NCBI RefSeq assembly: GCF_028453695.1
Contig: NC_135778.1
Location: forward strand, 34,833,214 to 34,897,213
Direction: 5' to 3'
Length of the DNA: 64,000 bases
From: Augochlora pura
Lineage: Eukaryota > Arthropoda > Insecta > Hymenoptera > Halictidae
Positions 1 through 11,118 of the stretch are shown here, piece by piece. The notes under the pieces were generated by a model. The model made no database searches. It worked only from the letters and a program-made list of their open reading frames with translations, and had not been told where the DNA came from. The position numbers were made by a program, and so were the translations under genes. Position 1 is the stretch's first letter. Each line of letters opens with the position of its first letter.

Positions 1-1195
1 GAAAACGCGTTTACTTACCGATCGTTGAACGATGACACTCGCATGAATACACGACTATACGTCCGCCGCGACGTTTCCTGGCATCTCGAGACCGCACCGA
101 GCACGTATTTTCATTGAAAACGATGAAAATCTAATGGTATGCGGGCGGACACGCAGAACACGGACTGTTTGACACGAGAGGTAGCCTCGCTTCTCCTACC
201 ACTTCAACATTACACTGGAATGCATGGCATTCGGTTGTTCTCGGACCCGCCCTCTACCGGCAAAACTGCCAACCGTTCGCCACGCTCCGCACACACTCTA
301 TCGCGTATGTATATGGCTGTTCAGAACAAAAATCATAACTACGTATTCATTAGGGATAAAATCAAGTTCAAGACGTCCACGCAAATTCGAGTCAAGTTCA
401 ATATTGTTTCATTCCGCGGGTATCGAATGTCTCGCAAAAACAACTGGTTTTCGATTACTATACTCGCAAGGTACTCATTTTAGATGAGCTGGTTTCGAAC
501 CCTGGAGCGTGTATCTACAGGTTTCGAAAGTAACTTTGAAGTACTAGTTCGATGTCAAAAAGCATCTGTGCGAATAATAGGCACGAGCCGTGGAAATCAA
601 AGTTCTCAATCACTAATTCATCGGTCTAAATATGTTTAAATACAAAAATTTAATCGTAGAGAACAATAATTTCTTTTCGCCCGTAGTTCCTCATCTTACG
701 GACTGTTCACTAGAACCCGAAGTAAGAGCAAGGTGACCCAAGGGATCAAATAAAGATTACGAATTTCCGGGTACATCGGACAACCGAAACATTTTATTTA
801 ACGTGATTTATTTCTTTGTTTTTCATTTCGTGTTCCATTGATAAAAACGAGATTGAGAAAGTAAATACAATCTCCTACATTCTGTATCGATAATTCATAT
901 AAAAGATTTACGCAGAGGTCATGTTTGTAATAATGAATCACGATTTCAGTATGATGCGTCACAATGACATGTACGCTTATGTCAAACGTCATTTTTCTAT
1001 AAAGAACATTAAAATCCGGATCCATGTTTGCCGTTACACTTTTAAAAATACAGTTGCATGGATACATAAATACTGGTACCATTAAATATGTAGCTCTATC
1101 CAATTATTTAATGTGTAAAATGTTTTTCAAAATTTGTGTAACAAAAGTATAATTTTTATCCGAGTTAAAAATATGCGAGCGCGCATAGCTTGTCT
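1..1195. other. Left-edge non-coding sequence, including probable ATG7 3' UTR
   Basis: I see no supportable gene here. The stretch just right of about 790 probably holds the 3' UTR of the minus-strand ATG7 gene: AATAAA-type signals occur on the minus strand near 785-815. A minus-strand open frame at 798-1103 is rich in His, Tyr and Val, has no recognisable domain and is best read as chance within that UTR. The first 780 bases are unassigned; they could be the edge of a gene outside the window. Confidence 0.5.
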
Positions 1196-3764
1196 TTAAG
1201 GTGCATTTTTCAACTGATCAACATCGCAGTCGTCGTCGCTTAAATTATCCAGAGTATAACAAAGCTGTAATTAAAGAAAAACGCAAAGTTAAATGTTCAA
1301 GAATTAAGAAATATTTTTATGCGTGTAAGAACAGTACCTCATCCAAATCAGGCCTTTTTAGTAAATGCTCTAGTCCTGACAATTTCTCTAAATAATTTGG
1401 GACATTGCACGCGTCGACAACAAAAGATAAGCCCCGATTTTTATATTCTGTGATAACTGGTAGAGAACAGGCTGTACAACACGTAAATCTGTGTGTTATC
1501 GTCAGCTGCATTTCATAATTCCACAGGGAACCGCGTATCGTGTGTGGCACACCTCCTAACAGACCTGCCAATTCTGCGTCACTAGAATTTATAGTTTCTC
1601 TGTTGTTACCCATTAATGCCCCTGCTTCGATCCTGTTTAACACAAGCACAATATACAATTAAATCGTTAACTAGTGTAGAAACTTCACGAGAACTTTCTT
1701 ACTTACCCTTTGGGGTGCTGTAACACAGATACTAGCAATTCCACTGCCAATCCGGAAGCGATTTGAGACAATCCTGGTCTGCTTACGGTACATTGTTGAT
1801 CTAGCGTTCTATCGGTTTGCGACTGGAAAACAAAACAGTTTTCATTAAAGAAGTGACAGGCATAATTTTACAGCAATCTAACTGCCAATATACACACGTT
1901 CCCGGGCTGCGTTACATCATTGCAGAAGTAACAACCCAGATCTGGACCGCCAGGATTTTTTACGTCCAAGTCTGGAGAGGATGGGATGGTGGAGTTTCGC
2001 GTACCGTGTCTCTGTACAGTGAACGAATCGAAACCCAGAGCTGCATTAATAGCAATTTTGTTCATAGCTGCGCATAGAACAGTGGGTAACCACCTAGCTT
2101 CTCTAGAATCCAGCAGGAAGAAAACAACGTCGCTGCTTTCAACGAGTTCCTCCAATTTTCGTAACGACTCCTGAGTAGATTCCATCATACCTTTACCCAA
2201 AACGTGACCAGGCATTGGAATGTGTAGAACCACCCCCTTTGCATTCTGTGTATGGTATTGATGCGATTAATGCAACTGGATTTTATTAACGAAATCGTTT
2301 AAATACTCACCATATTCGGCCTAATATTCAGTAACGCATCTCTAGCTGCGTGGGCTTTGAATTTATGTTCTACGGCATCCTGATGACTATACAAACTTTG
2401 CCTTACAGTGTTACTATGAGAAACATTAGAATTATCCACAAAAGTTATATTGCTCACGCCCCATCCTAAAAGTACTCTAGCCACTGCACAACCCAATGTA
2501 CCAGCGCCTAAGAGGAGACATTTGAGACTACTTATTTTCTCTAAATCTAAATTCGGGACGAGCCGCCACTTCATTAACTTTAAGTTTAAGTTAATAGCTT
2601 TGTCCGACAGCTTAGTTGGATCCATGGTATCTGATAAGTCAGCAATATTAGGACCCAATTTTCCATTTGTGTTACTTTCCCATCCTACTAAATGACTATT
2701 GAATAAACTATTTCTGATTTCATTAATGTTCTCATATTGTTTAACTCTGAGTTTGTAGACAATACTCCTCTGTGCCTTGTTCCCTCTTATAGATATGACT
2801 TTAATTACTTTTGTGAAAGAATACGTTGGACAATGCCAGAGCAATAAAGTCAGGAGATTGCGTAAAGGCCATCCTGGTTCTGAGCTTGTGCAGGGATCAT
2901 AGAAAGCAAAGTAAACTTCGTTGTACTCCTAGAAAATGAAGTGCATGTAAAGATCACTACATGCAATATAGTTACAGAAAAAAATATATATGTATATGTA
3001 ATACCTGTGATTCCTTCTCTCCTTCAACTGCATTTACACCTGTTTCTAAGTCAGTAACAATTATATTATTTTCACGAGATATTAAGACTGAGAAATAATT
3101 CATTGATCTGCTATGTAGTTGAAGGAATCCTTTACTAAGGTCTTCTGATTGAATAGGTGTGAATTCTTCGTTGATTGACTTTGGACTTTCTTCATAGTAC
3201 ATCTCAGGTAACTTTAATGGAGTAGGATGAGCAACCCAATAATAAAATTTATACTTTTTTAAATCCGAATAAGCCAGTAATAGAAACAATGATAATCTCC
3301 ATGGCTCTTTTAAGGCAGATCCATCTTTAATACTTTCTATAACATCCTTTCCCAAGGACTCAATGAATACTTCAGGATTAGTTTGTTTAAATGCTTCTAA
3401 CGTATTCTTATTGATCATCTTTCCACAATAGTAGATCGATGAAGTGGGAAGAGTAGCGTCAACAGGATCTCTAAAAATGACCTATGTGGAGTTGATTCCA
3501 ACAACTGCTTACTTTATCTTAGAAATAAAAAATTACAGAGTAAATACTTTCGCACATGTAAACTTACTTATTAAATGATGTAAAGTCCAATACTAATGGG
3601 TTAATATTGGCCTCATTTGGAGACTGGCGATTGTAGCTTCCCCATATATTTATTACAGCCTTGTCATCCAATCTTAATTTGTCTATTTTCAATTCAGCAA
3701 ATTTTGCCCAGAATGTGTGATCCGTAGAAGTTCTAAGTTTCGAGAACTTCACAAACTTAGACAT
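1196..3764 (-). CDS. Atg7: ATG7, ubiquitin-like-modifier-activating enzyme (E1-like) of autophagy
   Basis: Cytosolic E1-like enzyme. The family activates ATG8 and ATG12 with ATP and passes them from its catalytic cysteine to the E2s ATG3 and ATG10. I read seven exons on the minus strand: 3764-3568, 3470-3005, 2928-2311, 2245-1898, 1822-1707, 1632-1338 and 1264-1196. They join in frame to 702 residues, almost exactly the length of animal ATG7. The N-terminal domain carries the family stretch DLKKYKFYYWV. The adenylation domain has the nucleotide-binding loop LLGAGTLGC and the MKWRLVPNLDL segment just before it. The catalytic cysteine lies in GCYFCNDV near 1920, and the DRTLDQQCTVSRPG stretch follows in exon 5. 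A zinc-type CTAC pair lies in exon 6. The protein ends with an acidic tail (SDDDCDVDQ), as the family does. The start ATG at 3764 is the first in frame and opens a conserved N-terminus. The gene is intact, and its 5' end faces GAK across about 0.95 kb. Confidence 0.97.
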
Positions 3765-4721
3765 TATGCTAATTTAGGGTTCAGATAACTCAAGATCTAG
3801 AAACAAAAGCAATATTATGGATACATACTAATGAGATATAAAGAAAAATGTATTGTTATTTTTTTCTCACTTTATGTTATACGTCGGTAGAACCAAAATG
3901 GTACAATGATATATAAAGTCTGTACAGCTATCTGCTTGTCAGTAAATTAGAAAGATTGCTTATATTATATTCTGATAACGGCTGCGGATCGTTGATAACG
4001 TACGATACAGCAATATTTGTATGATTAAAAAGAAACTATACCATTAGTCGTGCTTTGAATTATGATGTGGGAATATTTGTCATCCATCAAAGATCACGCG
4101 CATGCGTCCGTTTAATGCAAATTAACAAAATTGCACGTTGTTTTCAGTCGAAGTGAAAGTCATAGACGCTCAGCTCTTTTCTCTCGTCTTCGCTAATTTC
4201 TTCGACAGACGACTAACATTTCCCAACGAGTGTTGCCTCATGATACACCCATCGCACGTTTTTCACTGTTGTCAATGTAATTATAATCATGTACGAATAA
4301 AAATATAACCTTAGGGTCTCGTAACAAGCGGTAACGTGTATTGTTGATTATTAATACCCAATCGTTTCGAACTATGTTGTATTTGAAATTTCATCGGCGG
4401 CTCTATCTCTATTAACTTTGAAATCATATGCGCGCGACTTGGAACGTCAGAACTTATAGGGAACTATACCTAATTTCGGTCAGCAATTAATCTTCGAAAG
4501 AGATGAAATAGATTAACGACGATATTCAGTGTGATACACTTTCAAACAATAGAAATATCTCAGCACAATGTTGTAAAACAATGCCAACGGTGCAAGGATC
4601 GTATTCGTACGGCACTGATGATGACGTCACAAAGGCAGTATGGCCGGACAGCATCGGCTGTCTGCATTGTAACTGTGGGTGAACGGTTCTCGGGGGTTCC
4701 AAGGGATATTTTTCAAGAAAT
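3765..4721. promoter_or_regulatory. Divergent ATG7/GAK promoter region
   Basis: This is the only spacer between two genes transcribed away from each other, so it should hold both promoters and both 5' UTRs. It is AT-rich near ATG7 and more CpG-rich near 4100-4450. A perfect CRE/ATF palindrome lies at 4622-4629. No coding sequence is supported; a 68-codon plus-strand frame at 4531-4737 overlaps the GAK start in another frame and looks like chance. Confidence 0.6.
4622..4629. promoter_or_regulatory. CRE-like palindrome TGACGTCA
   Basis: A perfect eight-base CREB/ATF consensus lies 93 bases upstream of the GAK start codon. An eight-base palindrome is expected about once in 64 kb by chance, so the proximal position is suggestive only. 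Confidence 0.35.
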
Positions 4722-7700
4722 ATGTCGGATTATCTGAGGTCCGCGTTGGGATATTTGAACGGAGCGAATACTAATGAATATGTCGGACAAATACTGGAAA
4801 TTAACAATGTGAAATTGCGCGTGACTAGGCTACTTGCCGAGGGTGAGTTTCTGTCAAGCTTTTCATCGCTCGATCGCTGTACCATTTCTTTGTAATGAAA
4901 TGACTATCACCCTGTCGACAACCATGCCCTAGAATTTTCTTAAAATATTCATCCTTTACAATACTGTCCGCGCGAAGAGGTGCTGAACGATCGTAAACGA
5001 TCGTGTAAGTACAGCGAACTACCAAATTGTTTTGACATGTGTTGACTGTGTAGTTTGACATTTGGATGACAGTACACGCTAAATGTTTTCGTAACATGCT
5101 TGTGCACCGAGAAATTTGTTAACAGTACTGAGTGATGCAGAGTTACAGTACACAAGGTCCCAGTGTCTTCATTAAACTTTTTCTTTTATTTCTGGAGAAA
5201 ATGTATTTGTTTAAGGATATGTTCATTACTACCAATATTTAAGCAATGCATGCTTAATATTGTGTCAACAGGTGGTTGGGCTTTGGTATTTGCTGTAGAA
5301 GATGTTAACACAGGAAAAGAATATGCACTTAAGGTAAATCATATTATTTTTTGTATTGACTATGTTGCAATGAAAAGTTTGTGGTAACGCATACTTCCAT
5401 GTTTTTAGAGACTCATTGCGGTTGATGAAGATTCAAACAAAACTATTATGCAAGAAATAGAGACACTGAAAAGACTAACAGGACATCAGAACATAATTCA
5501 ATATTTGTATGCTCAACGTTTGGAACGAGAGGACCGAAAAGGATATGAATATTTGTTGGTGACGGAATACTGTCCAGGTGGAACAGTAGCAGACATACTA
5601 AGAAACTTAGCATCTAATCCCTTAAGTGTTGCCCAAATTTGTAGAATAGCTTACCAGGCAACTAAGGCTGTACATCATATGCATAATCAACAGCCAGAAC
5701 CGTTTGTACATCGAGATATAAAACTAGAAAATTTCTTAGTTGGAAGCGATGGTTTGATCAAGCTTTGCGATTTTGGAAGTACTTCTACACAGCAGATTTT
5801 ACCAAACCCATCATGGAATGCTCAAAAACGTGCCACATTAGAAGATCAAATGGCAAAGTATACCACACCCATGTACCGAGCACCCGAAATGATGGACACA
5901 TGGAACAACGAACCTATTGGTCCACCAGTGGATTGCTGGGCTCTCGGATGTATCCTATACACACTCGTTACGTTAAAGCATCCGTTTCCCGAAGGTGTGT
6001 ATGACGGCTCTCAAAAAATAATAGTTATATTGTTTAACTGGACATTTCTTTCCCAGGGAACAAACTTGCAATAGTTAACGGCAAATATCCGCCGCTTCCT
6101 CCTAATCCCCGTATAAACTGCTTCTACGAAATAGTAAAAGGATGTTTGGAAGTCTCCCCGATGAAGAGGCTTACCACATCCATGATTTTAGAACGTCTTG
6201 CAGCAATAGCAGAATCAAATAATTTTGATCCCAGGGAACCTCCGAAGGTGGAAGTTGTGGCAAAGACTCCACCACCTCCTCGACCAACTCCACCGCCTAA
6301 TACATCAACTCCACCACCACGACCGTCACCTCCAGTAAATGCACCACCCCCAAGACCTGCGCCTGCTCAAGTAGCCGTGGCAAAAATGCCGGTAGCTCAA
6401 CCTGCAACAGGCCTATTTAGTTCACTAAAAGGTGGTGCTGGCAGTCTTCTACGGAATTTAAAAGACACCTCAAGCAAAATGATGCATACTGTGCAACAGA
6501 GCATGGCCAGAACAGAACTAGACGCGAGTTACTTAACGTCACGAATACTGATCATGCCATATCCGGCGGACGGGATAGAATCTGCTTATAGGGCGAATCA
6601 TGTAGAGGACGTTAGAGCGTTTCTTCAAGCGAGACATCCACCTCCAGCTCGAATTCAATTGTACAATTTGTCTCGTGGTCGGCCGAATGTAGCCAGACTT
6701 CCTGGCAGACATATCGATTGTTCATTCGCCTATGCTTCGTCGGACTCGAATGCCCCTCTGTTATCTGCGTTGTATCAAATTTGTCAGGACATTTATCAGT
6801 ACCTAAACGCAGACTTTAATCATGTGGTGGTGTTATACTGTACTGTAAGTATCGTAGCATAAAAAATTAGAACGCGAATTTGATATTGATCATCTATTTT
6901 TTAGGACGGATATCGAGCAAGTGCCACAATTGCATGTACATTACTGATTTACGCTAGAGCGTTGACAACCCCTGAAGAGGCGATAGCGCTGTTCACTACT
7001 AGGCGCTGTCAGCCGCCCCAATTGCAACCTTCTGAACTACGTAGTATTAACTATATGAGCTTACTAAGCAGCGGCGTGCATCCGCATACCAAGCCGTTGG
7101 CGCTTCGTTCTTTAATTATACAACCGGTACCGTTGTTTACCAGAGCGAAAGACGGTTGCCGGCCGTACATAGACATCTATAGTAACGGCGCATTAGTGTT
7201 TTCCACTAAGCGACCAGAATACGAGGAGATGAGACTGTTTGGCATGATGGAGGGAAAGGTACCATTGACACTGGGAAATGCAATGGTTCGCGGGGACGTC
7301 ACCATAGTTCTATATCATGCCCGGCAGCAGCTTGGCCGTATAATAGGGATTAAGATCGCCTCTTTACACTTTCATACGGGCTACATACCGCTGACCGAGA
7401 ACACTATTACGTTTGAGAAGAAAGATTTGGACGACGCTCCCGATGTCGGCGGCAAGTTTCGTGTGATGTTGAACATTATGGTAGCCGAAGAGAACTCGAA
7501 ATTAACCAGAGTACTAGCACCGTGGGAGGCAGAATCAGCTACGTCAAAACCGGAACCGGATCCATTGTTCGGCTCTACTCTGGAGATGGAGGAAACATTG
7601 GAGAACTTCGGAACTGCTAAACCGGCAGAAGAGGTAGACCTTCGGAAGGATAATCAACCACTTAGCGCTATCTATATCCTTCTAATGCCTTTTCATTGAT

Positions 7701-9037
7701 CTGATTAGGTGGGAAAGGAACTGCCGACCGCGCCCGTCGCTATTGAGACGTCGAATAACGTTAACGTACCAGAAGAGATGCCCCTTAATGAGGAGGAAGA
7801 TATAGAAGAGGTAGCAAAAGAGGAGGATGAACTACAGGAGGCCGATTTATTGAATTTAGGAATTCCAGAAACCAGTACCTTAAATACTCCGCGGCAAGCT
7901 AGCGCTGCTGCTACACCGGGATTAGACATCTTTTCGAATTCTAGTCAAAATGATAACGATCTCTTAGCAGGTTTCGGTGTATTCCCGCAGCAGGAAACAA
8001 GAAACACAGTACCGACGATCAGCGATCCTGCCCAGAACGACCTGTTGTTCGGACATGGTCAACAGCCTACTAAGCACGATAATACTAATAATAATATGAA
8101 CGACTTATTGTTTAATCAGAGCCAGTCAACCGTCAAGCCAGAGATGAACGACTTCTTGTTCGATCCTCTAGCCGGTAATGCGACAGCGAACAATCTTCTT
8201 GGAGGAGGCATACAAAATGTTAAATCAAACCCCGCGAGATCTCCGAACGTTGAGGAGAACTTTCCCCGTAATTCTAGTGTACCGAACTTTGCGGCGACGC
8301 AGAACAAAGATCCGTTTGCGAATCTTGCCAATTCTTTAGGAGCTGGTTTGACGTCTAGTTGGAACGGTACTCCGAGAAATTCAAATACTCCTTTATCCGC
8401 TAGTCCTGCGCCAGCTAGTACGCCAATCCACTCGAGTCCTAACACGCACAAGTCCAATGTAACTGGTGAGACCAACGCGGCAGACAACAACGGCAGCTCA
8501 TCCGGCAATAAGTCTGCTAAATCGGGAGACGCGTTTGAGGATCTGCTCGGTAGTCAGGGATACAATTTCTTTAGTTCAAGGAAGGCTGAGAAGGATAGTC
8601 CAAAGACAATAAATCAGATGAGGAAAGTTGAAGCTGCAAAGACCATGGACCCGGATCGGCTGAAAATAGCAGAATGGACAGAGGGTAAAAAGAGAAATCT
8701 ACGAGCTCTCCTCTGTTCGTTGCATACTGTTTTATGGCCGGAAGCTGACAGGTGGCAGCGTTGCGAGATGCACCAATTGGTTTCAGCTGCAGATGTGAAG
8801 AAAGCGTACAGGAAAGCTTGTTTAGCAGTGCATCCAGATAAGGTAAAATTAATTGTTGCATTAAGTATGCTGCTTTGAGGAGCCTTGTTCAGAGAAAATT
8901 TCAATGAACATGTGTTCTACTTTCAGCAAGCAGGGACGGCCAACGAGAATATAGCGAAATTGATTTTTATGGAACTGAATAATGCTTGGAGCGCGTTCGA
9001 AAACGACACTGCTTCGCAGCAGAATTTATTTAGTTAA
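4722..9037 (+). CDS. aux: GAK/auxilin: cyclin-G-associated kinase with J domain
   Basis: Clathrin uncoating factor. The family phosphorylates AP-1/AP-2 mu subunits and recruits Hsc70 to clathrin coats. Seven exons: 4722-4842, 5272-5333, 5409-5994, 6057-6844, 6905-7633, 7709-8842 and 8927-9037, which give 1,176 residues in frame. Order of domains: an NAK-family kinase with GGWALVF glycine loop, YALK lysine, HRDIKLEN catalytic loop, LCDFGS and a conserved TPMYRAPEM activation segment; a proline-rich linker at about 6265-6370; a PTEN-like phosphatase domain in which the loop reads YCTDGYRAS, one residue short of Cx5R and so probably inactive; a C2-like domain; a disordered stretch with repeated DLL and DPF motifs (about 7940-8570); and a C-terminal J domain with VHPDK at 8825-8842. 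This is the layout of vertebrate GAK and Drosophila auxilin. The ATG at 4722 opens a short exon that leads straight into the kinase. Confidence 0.96.
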
Positions 9038-11118
9038 TTTCAATGACTGTTACATGTTAAAGAAAATTAAAATCTATGTCCATGATTAAGGTAGTTCCTA
9101 GCGGAAAAACCCGAGAATATTATATTTAATTATAAGACAACTACTCCGTGTTACATTCCAGCTATGTTGTCTTAGCTGTAGTGACAAAGAAGAAGTAATG
9201 AATTAATAGTAACGGTTTAAGTTGAAGTTGCATTTGAATGGCTACTGTGTACATGCATCTTTATTATATAAAGCCTTGTAAGATCACTTATTCTGTTAAG
9301 CGTACTGCGGTATAAACATATATGTATATATAAAGCATATGTAAATTAAGGAAGATTCCAAATATATATGAACATATTTTCCGGCCAAACATCTTTTTGC
9401 ATTTCAACTCTTTTATTACAGCAAACATAGTGTGTTTTGACGACGTCAAAAAAAAGTAGTACTATTTCAATTTGAATTTTAAATTATATGTGCCAATGAA
9501 TTCAAGACAGAACATATATATCAACGATCGATATTTATAGTTAGTAATTGACATTTGAATTTGTCAATCGCGATTGTTTCAGAATTAATTATTTTTAATC
9601 GTAAATGTTAGTCGATTGATCAAATCAAAATTTTTGATCAATTAATATCAAACTGTGACGTGCACTAATTTGAACAGCTTCACCCGTTTGAAAGGGTTAA
9701 CCTACTATAAAATCGCGCAACTTTGGAGTCATATACTATATCTATATTTTTTAAGTGTCTTTACAGAAAAAGCTAATAAACACATTTTTGTAACCAAGGA
9801 ATTTGTTTACAGTGTGATTTGCTACTGTCTGTTTTAAACATCGAAGTTCTTATTGTTCAAAATTTGTTGTAAAAGTGTAAGTATATACGTATATATACAT
9901 AGTTCTGGTACTCACGGTCACACGAAGATTATGATATTATAGGTCGCTAGATTCATCTTAACCTTGGCTATTACGTGACAGTAATAAAAATATGTTGTAA
10001 CTCCACTGAAAAAAAAGACATTGATGATCTTGTTGAACGTCGACAAATACATCTGTTTGTGAGAAAAGAAGTGATTCGCATTACAATGTGTCCTCTCCGA
10101 GTAGACGCTAGACAATTCATTCCTTGAGCATCGTGAATGTATCGTTATTTCTATAACGGAGATGTATATCGTTTTGTAACAAAGTTACTGGGACACCCTG
10201 TATACATAGACAGTGTTCTGCGCGAGTGGTGTGGGTCGAAATTTTAAGGGAGGGGCTGCTCGGAAATGGCTGTTATACATGGGCACGGGGTAGGACGTCC
10301 AGAAGGGAGCGAGTGACGCGGTTCATCCCTGTCTTCCACATTGACCAATTGACATTATTTTGCAACAATTGATACGGTTACCTAATCGATAGGCTATTAT
10401 GTGGCGGTTAAGAAGCAATCCTCGGACTTTTCTTCACCCACCTCCGGATTTGCACCCCACGATTCACTTCGGTAAAAGGTAAGTTCTGCTTTTTTCCCTC
10501 TCTATCAGTACATTCGAACGTTCTGACAGTAAAGAAAAATCTATCAGTGCTCTGCGTACTTTTCCGGACTTCATGTACGAAACATTATGCGGATGTGAAA
10601 CTTCTGTGCTAAACTTAATTTTCATTTTTCCGAGAAAAGTTATAACAGTTCGAAACGGAAGATCGCGCGACATTACCAAGAGGATGTACGAAATAAAAAG
10701 GGTCATCTCCCTGCTGAACGCACAACTAGCTTTTAGACGTTAAAATAATTCATAATGGTGCCCCGTTTGTACGAAACTATTCTAGAAATCTGAAATATTT
10801 TTTATGAACAAACAAATCGTTACAGTGATATGTAACGTGTTCAGAAAAAATACAATTATACGCGCATACGTGCACAAGTGTAAGATACATATATGAATAT
10901 CATATGCAAATATTACGCGTAATGTGTATACATATATCTATATGTATATGAATATATATATTTTTTATAAATATATAGTATGCTTATCACATAAATATAC
11001 ACGATTTATTCTTAACTATTTTTTTTTTTCATATTTATAGATTAGAGCCATATGCAGACAATGAGAACCAGAAAAGTTAAGTGAATCAAAAAGAGAGGAA
11101 AGCTCTGAAGACTTGAAG
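9038..11118. other. GAK 3' region and 5' UTR of the glutamate receptor gene
   Basis: The first part is AT-rich and presumably GAK 3' UTR. CpG-richer sequence around 10210-10460 looks like a promoter. A consensus donor AAAG/GTAAGT follows at 10488/10489, and a strong pyrimidine tract with acceptor lies at 11040/11041, so a non-coding first exon probably splices onto 11041 and carries the 5' UTR up to the ATG at 11119. A short repeat-like motif sits at 10190-10208. I find no protein-coding gene. Confidence 0.5.

Noticed and set aside
485..505. GGTTTCGAACCC, resembling a tRNA B box
   Set aside because: No matching A box, acceptor stem or anticodon arm could be placed upstream.
798..1103. Minus-strand open frame of 101 codons
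   Set aside because: It lies after the ATG7 stop codon where the 3' UTR should be, has no recognisable domain and probably arises by chance in AT-rich sequence.
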